Translations under genes and position numbers: made by a program
Notes under the pieces: generated by a model
What the model was told of the DNA's origin: nothing
The model's input: the letters and a program-made list of their open reading frames with translations, nothing else
The model's database searches: none
NCBI RefSeq assembly: GCF_001676785.2
Contig: NZ_CP015910.2
Location: forward strand, 2,790,001 to 2,854,000
Origin: Brachyspira hyodysenteriae ATCC 27164
GTDB lineage: Bacteria; Spirochaetota; Brachyspiria; Brachyspirales; Brachyspiraceae
Length of the DNA: 64,000 nt
Direction of reading: 5' to 3'
Part shown: piece after piece, positions 56,152-64,000 of the stretch
How the letters are laid out: every line of letters starts with the position of its first letter
How positions within the stretch are numbered: the stretch's first letter is position 1

Positions 56152-57237
56152 ATGTTACTTGATAAAAACTTAGAAGAAGCTAATTCAGGACAGAGAATAA
56201 ATGCTAAAGGTTATGCTGTACATAGCAAAACAGATACTTTTAAACCATTTGAATTTTCAAGACATTCTATGGGCGATAATGATATATTAATAGAAATAAT
56301 GTATGCCGGAATATGCCATAGTGATATACACTCAGCAAGAAGCGAATGGCATGAAGGAATATACCCTATGGTTCCGGGACATGAAATTGCAGGAAAGGTT
56401 GTAGCAGTAGGAAAAAATGTTACTAAGTTTAAAGTAGGAGACTATGCAGGCGTAGGCTGTATGGTAAACTCATGCGGAGAATGTGAAGCATGCAAAAGAA
56501 GCCATGAACAATTCTGCGAAAGAGGTCAAACTGTATTAACCTATGACTGTAAAGACCATTTCCATAATGATGAACCTACTTACGGAGGATACTCAAATAA
56601 TATAGTAGTAAGCGAGAAATTTGCTATTACTGTACCAAAAGATGCACCAATGGAAAAAGTAGCCCCATTACTATGTGCAGGAATCACAACTTATTCTCCT
56701 TTAAAATTCTCAGGAGTAAAAGAAGGAGATGTAGTAGGTGTTGCAGGTTTCGGAGGACTTGGCTCTATGGCTGTAAAATATGCTGTTAATATGGGTGCTC
56801 AAGTTTATGTATTTGCTAGAAATGATAAGAAAAAAAAAGAAGCTTTGGAAATGGGAGCTAAAGATTTATTTACTTCTACAAAAGATGTTCCTGTACGTTT
56901 CGATTTAATCATATCTACAATTCCTACTGGTTATGATGTTAACAATTATGTTGATCTATTGAAATACGGCGGAGAAATGGCTATAGTAGGACTTCCTCCT
57001 GCAGAATTGAAACAAAGCATAGATTTGGCAAGATTAATATTCTCAGGCGGAAAAAAAGTTTATGGTTCTATGATAGGCGGTATTAAAGAAACTCAAGAGA
57101 TGTTAGACTTCTCATTAAAGCATAAAATTTATCCTGAAACAGAAATTATTGCTGCAAATCAAATTGATGAAGCATATCAAAAACTTACAACAGGTCAGGC
57201 AAAATTCAGATATGTAATAGATATGAAAACTCTTTGA
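56152..57237 (+). CDS. zinc-dependent NAD(P)H alcohol dehydrogenase (YahK/CAD-like)
   Basis: 361-aa medium-chain dehydrogenase/reductase. Catalytic zinc ligands are Cys55 in GICHSDIH and His77-Glu78 in VPGHEIAG. Structural zinc is held by Cys108, 111, 114 and 122 in SCGECEACKRSHEQFC. The cofactor loop is VAGFGGLGSMAVKYA. The group reduces aldehydes to alcohols, usually with NADPH. The promoter architecture suggests induction by aldehyde or electrophile stress. AAAGGAG precedes the ATG and a terminator follows. Confidence 0.95.
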   Translation: MLLDKNLEEANSGQRINAKGYAVHSKTDTFKPFEFSRHSMGDNDILIEIMYAGICHSDIHSARSEWHEGIYPMVPGHEIAGKVVAVGKNVTKFKVGDYAGVGCMVNSCGECEACKRSHEQFCERGQTVLTYDCKDHFHNDEPTYGGYSNNIVVSEKFAITVPKDAPMEKVAPLLCAGITTYSPLKFSGVKEGDVVGVAGFGGLGSMAVKYAVNMGAQVYVFARNDKKKKEALEMGAKDLFTSTKDVPVRFDLIISTIPTGYDVNNYVDLLKYGGEMAIVGLPPAELKQSIDLARLIFSGGKKVYGSMIGGIKETQEMLDFSLKHKIYPETEIIAANQIDEAYQKLTTGQAKFRYVIDMKTL

Positions 57238-57278
57238 TCAAAATAAAATATTCTAAATTATTTTGTCATAAAATATTG

Positions 57279-57317
57279 AGAGGTAACAGCATTATATATG
57301 CTTTTACCTCTTTTTAT
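57279..57317 (+). terminator. rho-independent terminator of the alcohol dehydrogenase
   Basis: AGAGGTAA pairs with TTACCTCT and AGCAT pairs with ATGCT inside, then TTTTT. Confidence 0.88.
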
Positions 57318-57330
57318 AATTATTTGAATA

Positions 57331-57358
57331 TTGACATGCAAAAAATATCGGTTATAAT
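57331..57358 (+). promoter_or_regulatory. sigma70 promoter of the gene at 57382
   Basis: TTGACA (57331-57336) and TATAAT (57353-57358), 16 bp apart. Confidence 0.8.
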
Positions 57359-57381
57359 AAAATCAGGTTTATGGAGGTTGT

Positions 57382-57765
57382 ATGATATTAGACGAAGTAA
57401 AAAAATATTTTAATTTGGTTGAATATTCTGAATTAAGAGCCCTTTATGAAGATGATTTTCAATTTGAAGTTTTAAAAAATGAAGACGAATTGGAAAATCA
57501 TATATATGATTTAGACGATGATGAAAAAGAAAGAATCAGAAATGCTGTATCAAATGAATTAAAAAATAACAATGAAATAGTATTTTATACATCTGAAAGT
57601 GCCGGAGAAGTATATTCAAGTGTTGAAGACTTTTTGGTTTATCTTCTTAATGAAATTTTATATCAGAAATTATTAATAAAAAGCGAAAGAAAAACATTAT
57701 CCAATAACTTTATGGAATTAGAAATAAGTATAAAAAAATTGCTTATACTAATTTGGACTAGATAA
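57382..57765 (+). CDS. hypothetical protein, acidic
   Basis: 127 aa, strongly acidic in the first 60 residues (DEVKKYF, EDDFQFEVLKNEDELENH, DLDDDEKERI) and hydrophobic at the end. There is no signal peptide. I recognise no family. Expression signals are good (consensus promoter, GGAGG four bases before ATG), so it is probably real. It is followed after 32 bp by the lipoprotein gene and may be co-transcribed with it. Confidence 0.7.
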   Translation: MILDEVKKYFNLVEYSELRALYEDDFQFEVLKNEDELENHIYDLDDDEKERIRNAVSNELKNNNEIVFYTSESAGEVYSSVEDFLVYLLNEILYQKLLIKSERKTLSNNFMELEISIKKLLILIWTR

Positions 57766-57797
57766 AAAATATATAAGTAATTATGAGGTTTATGATT

Positions 57798-58457
57798 ATG
57801 AAGAAAGTTTATATTTTATTATTTTTAAATTTTATTTTTATTTCTTGTTTTGCACCTGCAAAATCATATTTTAATGTAGTATCAGCAAATAAAGAAAATG
57901 ATAGTATAAAAGTAATAGTAGAAGCTAAAAAGTCAGGCAGACAATCAGAAAATATATTTTTAGTTTCTCAATTTTTAAATGATGATGATGTAATAGTTAA
58001 TACTTCTATGTCGCAAATAGGTCCTATGATGTTTGATAAAGGAAAATATGAATTTAATGTTCCTCTTCCTACAAATAGTTTCACTAAATACACAAATTTC
58101 ATTGATGAAATTGAGCCTGAAACAGCCCAAAGAACGGTAAATAACAGAGGTTATGGAAGCAGTTTCTTTACATATATGATGCTTATGAATATGATGGACG
58201 ATAGAAGACCAAGATATTATGATGATTATGGTAAAAGAAGAACTATTAATAGAGATTATTATGATGACAAATATAATAATAGAACTTCAACAAGAAGAAG
58301 CATATTCAATAATTCAAGATCTACAACTAAAAGAACAACAGTAAATAATAATAATAGTTCTACTACTAAAAGAAGAACATTATTCAAACCTAGTTCAGGA
58401 AGCTCTACAAGAAAACAATCTACTTTCAGAAGATCTTCTACTAGGAGAAGAAGATAA
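57798..58457 (+). CDS. lipoprotein with long basic Arg/Ser/Thr tail
   Basis: 219 aa from the third ATG of a cluster (57783, 57792, 57798); GAGG lies 9 nt before it and the signal peptide MKKVYILLFLNFIFISC starts there. The lipobox is FISC. Residues about 18-115 form a beta-rich domain (FNVVSANKENDSIKVIVEAK). From about residue 140 the protein is low-complexity and very basic: RRTINRDYYDD, STRRSIFNNSRS, STTKRRTLF and a final STRRRR. Such a tail could bind nucleic acid, peptidoglycan teichoic-like polymers or acidic host glycans; this is inference. Confidence 0.8.
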   Translation: MKKVYILLFLNFIFISCFAPAKSYFNVVSANKENDSIKVIVEAKKSGRQSENIFLVSQFLNDDDVIVNTSMSQIGPMMFDKGKYEFNVPLPTNSFTKYTNFIDEIEPETAQRTVNNRGYGSSFFTYMMLMNMMDDRRPRYYDDYGKRRTINRDYYDDKYNNRTSTRRSIFNNSRSTTKRTTVNNNNSSTTKRRTLFKPSSGSSTRKQSTFRRSSTRRRR

Positions 58458-58517
58458 TATCAGTAATTTATGTTTTATACTATAAAATATTAAATTTTTA
58501 TAAATAATACATTTTTG

Positions 58518-58773
58518 ATATTGACTTTATTTTTTAAGAATATAAGATTACTAATTAGTTTTTAATAGAAAACATATATTCCGTTTTTATAACTTATAAT
58601 CATATAGGAAATTGTATGAAATTACCGCGATTTGATTCATATTATCAAATATCTGTATTTGATATTATTGCAGTAAAGCATCATTTATTTCTATCTCTTA
58701 TTGAGAATATGATTAAATCTATTTTAATTTATAATAAACATAATATTTTGCATTATGTTTATCTTTTTTGAAT
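58518..58773 (+). other. small transcription unit: 51-codon ORF or small RNA
   Basis: TTGACT (near 58521) and TAAGAT 16 bp on form a promoter. An ATG at 58618 with AGGAAA before it opens a 51-residue frame (begins MKLPRFDSYYQIS) ending at 58773. TATCAAATA (58645) and TATTTGATA (58658) form a 9-bp hairpin with a TCTG loop. ATAAACATAAT and ATTATGTTTAT form a terminator-like stem followed by CTTTTTT just before the stop. The terminator overlapping the frame end argues slightly for an RNA over a protein. The rest of the 58458-58932 gap is AT-rich. Confidence 0.4.
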
Positions 58774-58932
58774 GATTTTATAATTTTTAAACTTTTTTCT
58801 ATAAACAATGCAATAATAAAAAAGTTATTAATAGGTTTTGAAAATAATATGTTTCAAGACTAATTTTTATGAAAACATTATGATAAAAATAAAAACACTA
58901 TACAATTATAAAACTTATAAATGAGGACAATC

Positions 58933-60318
58933 ATGGAAAAAGATAAGATGTTGGAGCTTACAGAAGGTAATGTAAACAAAGGACTTATAAACTTAGTTAT
59001 ACCTATGATATTAGGAAACCTTTTAAATATTGCATATAATATAGTTGATACTATTTGGATTGGTCAGATGATAGGCCCTAAAGGACTTGGTGCTATTGCT
59101 GTTAGTTTCCCAATAATATTGATACTTATGGCTATAGCTTCAGGTGTTACAGTAGCATCCAATATTTTAATAGGACAGTATTTCGGTGCTAATGATAAGG
59201 ATTCCGTAATATATGTTTCAAGAGTTTCTACTACTATAAGTTTGATAACTGCTTTAGCTTTGGCTATTATAGGATATATATTTGCTCCTGCTATGATGAG
59301 ATTTTTAAATACTGCAGATAGTATAATGGAATATTCAGTAAGCTATTTCAGAATAAGCATGATAGGTTTTCCATTTATGTTTTATTATTTTTTAGTATCT
59401 GCTTTGCTTAGAGGAATAGGCGATACTGTAAGACCTTTAATATTTTTGGCTATTTCTTCTGTATTAAATTTAATATTAGACCCGCTTATGATAAAAGGAA
59501 TAGGGCCTTTTCCTGCTATGGGACTTGACGGTGCTGCTTATGCTACAGCTTTCTCCCAATTTGTTTCAGTTGCTGTAAGTATGATATATTTAAAAATGAA
59601 AAATAGTATTGTAAAAGCCAATCCTTTTGACTTTGCATTTGATTTGAATATCACTAAATTGATGTTTAGAATAGGGCTTCCATTTGCTGCTATGCAGTTA
59701 ATAGTATCTGTAAGCTGGTTATTTTTAAATAGACTTATAAATACTTACGGAGAATCAGCATCAGCTTCAGTTGCTGTATCTATGAGAGTGGATTCTTTAT
59801 CATTTCTTCCGCTTTTAGCATTATCTGCCGGTATTGCCACTATGACAGCTCAAAATATAGGTGCTGGAAAAATGGAGAGAGTAAAGGAAATATTTAAAGC
59901 TGGAATGATGCTTTCTGTAGGAATATCTGCATTTATGGCTATTTTTTCTGTATTGTTTCCTGAACTTATTGTAAGAATGTTTACTAAAGATATGAGCGTT
60001 TTGAAATATACAAAAAGCTATATTTATGTTGTTATGCCTTCTATAATAATGCTTGCTGTAATGTTTACTGCTAATGGTGTTATTAATGGAGCTGGTAAAA
60101 CTTTTATGCTTATGCTGTTTGCTTTTTGTGCTCATATAATAATCAGAGTGCCTCTTGCATATATGATATCTCCTCAAATGGAATTATGGGGTATATGGAC
60201 TGCTATGGCTATAGGTAACTTTTTCAGTATGACTTTCAGCTTACTATACTATTTTTCAAACAAATGGAAAAAAGATGCAAATATAGCCTCTCATTCCGCA
60301 GCTGAACATAATATATAA
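58933..60318 (+). CDS. MATE family efflux transporter (first of a tandem pair)
   Basis: 461 aa from the ATG at 58933, which follows GAGGA by 5 nt; the ATG at 58921 has no ribosome-binding site. Twelve helices; typical motifs include NIVDTIWIGQMIGPKGLGAI, NILIGQYFGANDKDSV and RGIGDTVRPLIFLAISSVLN, with the second-half counterpart TAQNIGAGKMERVKEIF. It is an Na+- or H+-driven exporter of unknown substrate. The next gene is a close paralogue. Confidence 0.93.
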   Translation: MEKDKMLELTEGNVNKGLINLVIPMILGNLLNIAYNIVDTIWIGQMIGPKGLGAIAVSFPIILILMAIASGVTVASNILIGQYFGANDKDSVIYVSRVSTTISLITALALAIIGYIFAPAMMRFLNTADSIMEYSVSYFRISMIGFPFMFYYFLVSALLRGIGDTVRPLIFLAISSVLNLILDPLMIKGIGPFPAMGLDGAAYATAFSQFVSVAVSMIYLKMKNSIVKANPFDFAFDLNITKLMFRIGLPFAAMQLIVSVSWLFLNRLINTYGESASASVAVSMRVDSLSFLPLLALSAGIATMTAQNIGAGKMERVKEIFKAGMMLSVGISAFMAIFSVLFPELIVRMFTKDMSVLKYTKSYIYVVMPSIIMLAVMFTANGVINGAGKTFMLMLFAFCAHIIIRVPLAYMISPQMELWGIWTAMAIGNFFSMTFSLLYYFSNKWKKDANIASHSAAEHNI

Positions 60319-60399
60319 GTACTAAAAATATTAATTATTGACTTTTATATATCTTCTGTATAAAATTATCTAATAAAAAATGATTAAGGTAAATTAATA

Positions 60400-61788
60400 A
60401 TGTCAAAAAAAGAGAACATATTAGATTTAACAGAATGTAATGTAGCTAAAGGGCTTTTAATATTAGTTATCCCTATGGTTTTGGGTAACTTATTAAATGT
60501 GGCATACTCTACAGTCGATGCTATTTGGATAGGTCAGATTGTAGGTTCTAAAGGACTTGCAGCTGTTTCAATAAGTTTTCCTCTTACGATGGTTGTTACA
60601 GCTATAGCTTCAGGAATAGCAACTGCTGTGAATGTTTTAATAGGACAGTATTTCGGTGCCAATGATAAGGAATATGTAACATACATTTCTAAAGTTTCAA
60701 CTACTGTAAGCTTAATAACTGCTTTAATATTATCAGTATTAGGATATGTATTTGCTCCTGAATTAATGATATTTTTAAATACTTCTGAAACTATAATGGA
60801 AAATGCTGTAAATTATTTTAGAATAAGCATGATTGGTTTTCCATTTGTATTCTATTACACTTTCGTTTCTGCTTTGCTTAGAGGTATAGGGGATACTGTA
60901 AGGCCTTTAATATTTTTGATAATATCTTCTGTGATAAATATAGTATTAGATCCTATTTTAATAAAAGGAATAGGACCAATGCCGGCTATGGGTGTAGAAG
61001 GCGCTGCTTATGCTACAGTATTTGCACAAGCCATATCCGTAATAGTAAGTATGATTTACTTAAAAGCAAAAAATAGTATTGTAAGGGCTAATCCGCTTAA
61101 TTTCACATTTGATTTAAATATAACAAAATTAATAATAAAAATAGGTTTGCCTTTCACTCTTATGCAGCTGATATCTTCTATAAGCTGGTTATTTTTAAAT
61201 AAAGTTATTAATTCTTATGGAGAATTAGCTTCAGCATCTTTTGCTGTAGCTGCTAGAATAGATGCTTTATCATTCGTACCGCTTTCTGCTATTCTTTCAG
61301 GTGTAGGAACTATGGCTGCTCAGAATATTGGTGCTGATAAAATGTATAGAATAAAAGAAATATTTGGTACCGGATTAAAAATTTCTTTAGCTATAGCATT
61401 GATTATGACTGCATTATGCATACTGTTTCCAGAGTTTATCATAAAAATATTTGTACAAGATGATAATATAATGCCGTATATGAAAAGCTATATATATGCC
61501 GGTGTGCCTTCAACAATATTAGTTGCCATTATATTTTCAGCAAATGGTATTATTAATGCTTCCGGAAAAACTTTTGTAATTATGCTGTTTACTTTATTTA
61601 CTCATTTTCTAGTAAGAATTCCTGTTGTTTATTTATTATCTCCAAAAATAGGTTTATGGGGAGTGTGGATTTCTATGTCTGTTAGTAACTTCTTCAATAT
61701 GGTTTTCCATTTAGTTTATTATTATTCAAATAAATGGCAAAAGAATGCCAATCTCACATTGAACTCTCCTTCTAAAGAGGATAATTAG
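60400..61788 (+). CDS. MATE family efflux transporter (second of a tandem pair)
   Basis: 462 aa, clearly a duplicate of the preceding gene: the two share the ENxLDLTExNVxKGLxxLVIPM start, STVDAIWIGQIVGSKGLAAV, NVLIGQYFGANDKEYV and RGIGDTVRPLIFLIISSVIN. Differences are spread along the length, so the duplication is not recent. A separate promoter is visible in the 81-bp gap (TTGACT at 60338, TATAAA at 60359, 15-bp spacer). Confidence 0.93.
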   Translation: MSKKENILDLTECNVAKGLLILVIPMVLGNLLNVAYSTVDAIWIGQIVGSKGLAAVSISFPLTMVVTAIASGIATAVNVLIGQYFGANDKEYVTYISKVSTTVSLITALILSVLGYVFAPELMIFLNTSETIMENAVNYFRISMIGFPFVFYYTFVSALLRGIGDTVRPLIFLIISSVINIVLDPILIKGIGPMPAMGVEGAAYATVFAQAISVIVSMIYLKAKNSIVRANPLNFTFDLNITKLIIKIGLPFTLMQLISSISWLFLNKVINSYGELASASFAVAARIDALSFVPLSAILSGVGTMAAQNIGADKMYRIKEIFGTGLKISLAIALIMTALCILFPEFIIKIFVQDDNIMPYMKSYIYAGVPSTILVAIIFSANGIINASGKTFVIMLFTLFTHFLVRIPVVYLLSPKIGLWGVWISMSVSNFFNMVFHLVYYYSNKWQKNANLTLNSPSKEDN

Positions 61789-61819
61789 AGCATTAAAATA
61801 AATTCTAAATTTAAATAAA

Positions 61820-62143
61820 GCTTGGGCGGGTGCTAATAAATTCTAATTTGGCTTTAAATATAAATAACACTAAACTTTAAAATAAAGCTATAAATTTAAA
61901 AAAGTGGGGGTATGTGAATAAAGTTTTAAAAATTAATTACAATTGCCCACCCTTTATGCTTTTTACATCGTTAAGTCATTTCTAGATTATTTTCCTTTTT
62001 TGTTTTAAACTGTTATTTTAGCTGCCCGCCCAGGATTTTTTTAAATTTATTATGTACTAAGCGCACGCAGAGCAGAATTTAAAATATAGAATAATTTATA
62101 ATTATAATTTAAATCATATATATATAAATTAGCCTACCGTGCG
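61820..62143. repeat. modular palindromic element, site 10
   Basis: Order: GCTTGGGCGGGTGCT (61820), AAGTGGGGGTATG, central dyad, GCCCACCCTTT, GCCCGCCCAGG, CGCACGC, CCGTGCG (ends 62143). It lies between convergent genes. Confidence 0.9.
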
Positions 62144-62208
62144 TTAAATAAATAAAAAATAAAATAATACTTAAAATTTTAATCGGATAATAAAGATAAA
62201 TGAATTCT

Positions 62209-62982
62209 CTATATAACAATTCCAAATCCATAATCTTTTAATATATTAAGATTTTTTTCTGAACATAAATAACTAATGAAATCTCTTGCCTCTTTCTCTT
62301 TTAAAGATTTTTTTAACACAGCAATACTATAAATTATATCTGTATGAGTTTTAGGTTCGGCAGCTATTTGTAAATTATTATTATTATTAAGTATAGCTTC
62401 TGTTATATAAACTATACCGCAGTCTATTTTATCATTTTTTACTAAATCAATTACTTCTTTAGTGTCTTTACCGAATATAATTTTCTCCGAAATGATATCA
62501 TATATGTTAAATTTTTTTAATATTTCTTCCGTATATTCTCCTATAGAAGAAGTCATAGATTCTCCAACAGCTATCTTCTCTATATAATCATTAGTTAAAT
62601 CCCAAAAAGAGTCAAGATGAATATCTGAATCTTTTGGCATAACTAATACTATATCATTTTTAAGAACATTTGTTATACTGTCATTATATAAAAAATCTAT
62701 ACTCTTTAATGCATTCATTTCCCTAGCAGAAGCTGAAAAATATAAATCAGCATAAGCTCCGGATTGTATCTGTTTTCTTAGTCTTCCTGATGAATCGAAT
62801 GAACAGCCTATTTTTTTACCTGTTTCCTTTTCATAATTAGTACATATTTCACTTAACGGATTCATTAAACTAGCAGAAGCAAATATAATAATATCTTTTT
62901 CTTCTTTTTTGAAATTCGAACATGAAAATAAGAATATTAATGCCATAAAATATAAAATTGCTTTTATTTTATTGATTTTCAT
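62209..62982 (-). CDS. modA: molybdate ABC transporter substrate-binding lipoprotein
   Basis: 257 aa. The type II signal MKINKIKAILYFMALIFLFSC ends in a lipobox, so the protein is membrane-anchored. The mature part follows ModA: IIIFASASLMNPLSEICTNY (oxyanion-binding serines), FDSSGRLRKQIQSGAYADLY, ASAREMNAL, VGESMTSSIGEY and CGIVYITEA. It should bind molybdate or tungstate in the periplasm. I use the ATG at 62982 because it follows GGAAAT; an earlier ATG at 62994 has no ribosome-binding site. modB and modC are not downstream within the window, where a palindrome and a convergent gene follow. Confidence 0.88.
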   Translation of the reverse strand: MKINKIKAILYFMALIFLFSCSNFKKEEKDIIIFASASLMNPLSEICTNYEKETGKKIGCSFDSSGRLRKQIQSGAYADLYFSASAREMNALKSIDFLYNDSITNVLKNDIVLVMPKDSDIHLDSFWDLTNDYIEKIAVGESMTSSIGEYTEEILKKFNIYDIISEKIIFGKDTKEVIDLVKNDKIDCGIVYITEAILNNNNNLQIAAEPKTHTDIIYSIAVLKKSLKEKEARDFISYLCSEKNLNILKDYGFGIVI

Positions 62983-63140
62983 AAATATTTCCATAATATG
63001 TAATATACAAACTCTATTTTTAATTATATATAATTTACAGAATTAGTCCATATTATTAATAAGATTTTTTCATATTAAAGTTATAAAAACAGAATTTGTT
63101 ATAAGATATATCAAAATAAATAATAGAATTTTGTAAATAT

Positions 63141-63256
63141 TATGGTGGAAGCTTGGGGTATATATATATTCTAGTTATTCATTTTTATATTTTTTTGGAT
63201 AATGCTTCCATATACCCCATGTTCCAAAGTTATATCATTCATACTAACCTCCATAG
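63141..63256 (-). promoter_or_regulatory. structured leader candidate upstream of modA, with a 23-residue ORF
   Basis: On the minus strand a GGAGG (63248-63252) lies 5 nt before an ATG at 63242 that opens a 23-residue frame ending at 63171 (starts MNDITLEHGVYGS). The same stretch contains TGGGGTATAT and GGAAGC facing ATATACCCCA and GCTTCC in crossing order. It also contains TATGGAGG facing CCACCATA, which would hide the GGAGG. This suggests alternative or pseudoknotted folds. It lies about 160 nt before modA. I cannot match it with confidence to the Moco RNA motif. Confidence 0.4.
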
Positions 63257-63382
63257 AAAATAAATTGAAATTTAAATCAAATGAAAGCAAATTATATGAT
63301 TTCAAACATATAAAAATAAATAACATATATATCTATTTTTTATATAAATTAAAACAAATTTACTTTATTAAAGTAAAATGAA

Positions 63383-64000
63383 TTATATATGCTTTATAAT
63401 CCATTCATAGCGTTTTTTTAGTTCTCTTTCTTCGCCTATATCAACAGGTTCATAATACTCTTTTTTTACTCCATGCTCTAAATAGTCCTGCTTTACTATA
63501 TGATAAGGGTAATCATGAGGATATTTATATTCTTCATCGCTTTTTTTATCGAATGTTGCAGAATGATTATCTCTCAAATAGTTTGGGATGGAATATAACT
63601 CTCCGTTTCTTATATCTCTTATAGCTTTATTAATGGCATTATAAGCGGAATTTGATTTAGGACATAATGCTAAATAAATAGTAACTTCAGCTAATGGTAT
63701 TCTTCCTTCAGGCATACCTATAAAATCAATAATGCTCACAAGAGAAGAAGCAATATTCATAGCATTAGGCTCGGCAAGTCCTATATCTTCAGAAGCTAAT
63801 ATGCATAAACGTCTAGCTATATACCTTGGATCCTCTCCGGACTCAAGCATTCTAGCTAAATAGTAAATTGCCGCATTAGGATCGCTTCCTCTTACACTCT
63901 TTATAAATGCACTTATAGTGTTGTAATGTTCATCTTCATCAAAACTTATAGACTGCTTACTTGTAACATCTCTTACTATTTCTTCTGTGATAGTAAGTTT
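63383..64000 (-). CDS. rarA: replication-associated recombination protein RarA/MgsA, C-terminal part
   Basis: The frame is open to the window edge, giving the last 205 residues. HYNTISAFIKSVRGSDPNAA, YYLARMLESGEDP, IARRLCILASEDIGLA and the C-terminal NYLRDNHSA region are diagnostic of RarA, an AAA+ clamp-loader-like ATPase acting at stalled replication forks with SSB. The ATPase domain lies beyond the window. The ATG at 63850 is internal, not the start. Confidence 0.93.
   Translation of the reverse strand, partial: KLTITEEIVRDVTSKQSISFDEDEHYNTISAFIKSVRGSDPNAAIYYLARMLESGEDPRYIARRLCILASEDIGLAEPNAMNIASSLVSIIDFIGMPEGRIPLAEVTIYLALCPKSNSAYNAINKAIRDIRNGELYSIPNYLRDNHSATFDKKSDEEYKYPHDYPYHIVKQDYLEHGVKKEYYEPVDIGEERELKKRYEWIIKHI

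Noticed and set aside
59821-60177. Antisense ORF of 118 codons in the first tandem MATE gene
   Set aside because: It is a His/Ser/Tyr-rich shadow of the hydrophobic coding strand.
1-64000. tRNA, rRNA, tmRNA, prophage or insertion sequence genes
   Set aside because: I looked for tRNA-like arms with CCA ends, rRNA-like blocks and transposase or integrase motifs and saw none; a covariance scan could still find a short RNA I missed.

Overview
The window looks like a chromosomal segment of Brachyspira, an anaerobic intestinal spirochaete. The reasons are its very low G+C content (my impression is well under 30%), a tandem cluster of Brachyspira Vsp outer-membrane proteins, methyl-accepting chemotaxis proteins, many TPR proteins, and a dense set of lineage-typical intergenic repeats. 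I cannot settle the species. I saw no rRNA, tRNA, transposase, phage module or CRISPR array.

Layout: 1-3021, end of a MATE transporter and penicillin-binding protein 1A. 3198-6250, a small membrane protein, a PepSY-like protein, a candidate small RNA and a FecR/M14-peptidase fusion. 6289-9226, a long palindrome, a 135-bp tandem array and a chemoreceptor. 9558-14613, a YgjP-like metalloprotein, a DUF4026/DUF2314 protein with Cys/His repeats, FabH and a Na+/dicarboxylate symporter. 14814-17570, ftsQ and metG on the minus strand. 17921-21219, a second chemoreceptor, a GC-rich palindromic patch and a metallo-beta-lactamase-fold hydrolase. 21419-25382, a probable operon xth - STAS - yggT - TPR - DUF1858. 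25479-28730, a DUF3108 protein, a DMT exporter and a MoxR-type ATPase. 29061-34759, four tandem vsp genes. 34937-42631, recJ, a TPR protein, a Nudix hydrolase, dppA, an MFS carrier and a small lipoprotein. 42719-51131, a lipoprotein, an aldo/keto reductase, creD, an unknown protein, malic enzyme and a MATE exporter. 51339-57765, a TPR-DUF2971 protein, serS, a zinc alcohol dehydrogenase behind a MerR-type promoter, and a small unknown protein. 57798-64000, a basic-tailed lipoprotein, two tandem MATE exporters, modA and the end of rarA.

The most unusual material is non-coding. (1) The vsp2 and vsp4 leaders are structured RNAs. vsp4 has a leader of about 330 nt with six hairpins, three of which share a 14-nt sequence, and both its first loop and this repeated motif are complementary to the vsp2 leader. 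(2) A modular palindrome family (modules CGCACGG, CTTGGGTGGG and AAGGGTGGG/CCCCGCCCTT) occurs at ten intergenic sites. (3) The last 15 codons and the terminator of a chemoreceptor gene are amplified as 135-bp tandem repeats. (4) A second family of GC-rich mosaic palindromes occurs at four sites. (5) Structured or promoter/terminator-bounded small transcripts lie upstream of the FecR-M14, MATE (49854) and modA genes and in 58518-58773.

Functionally, most protein-coding genes are housekeeping (cell wall, division, fatty acid synthesis, translation, DNA repair). To these are added sensory genes (two chemoreceptors), efflux genes (four MATE genes, counting the partial one) and a surface-variation locus (vsp).
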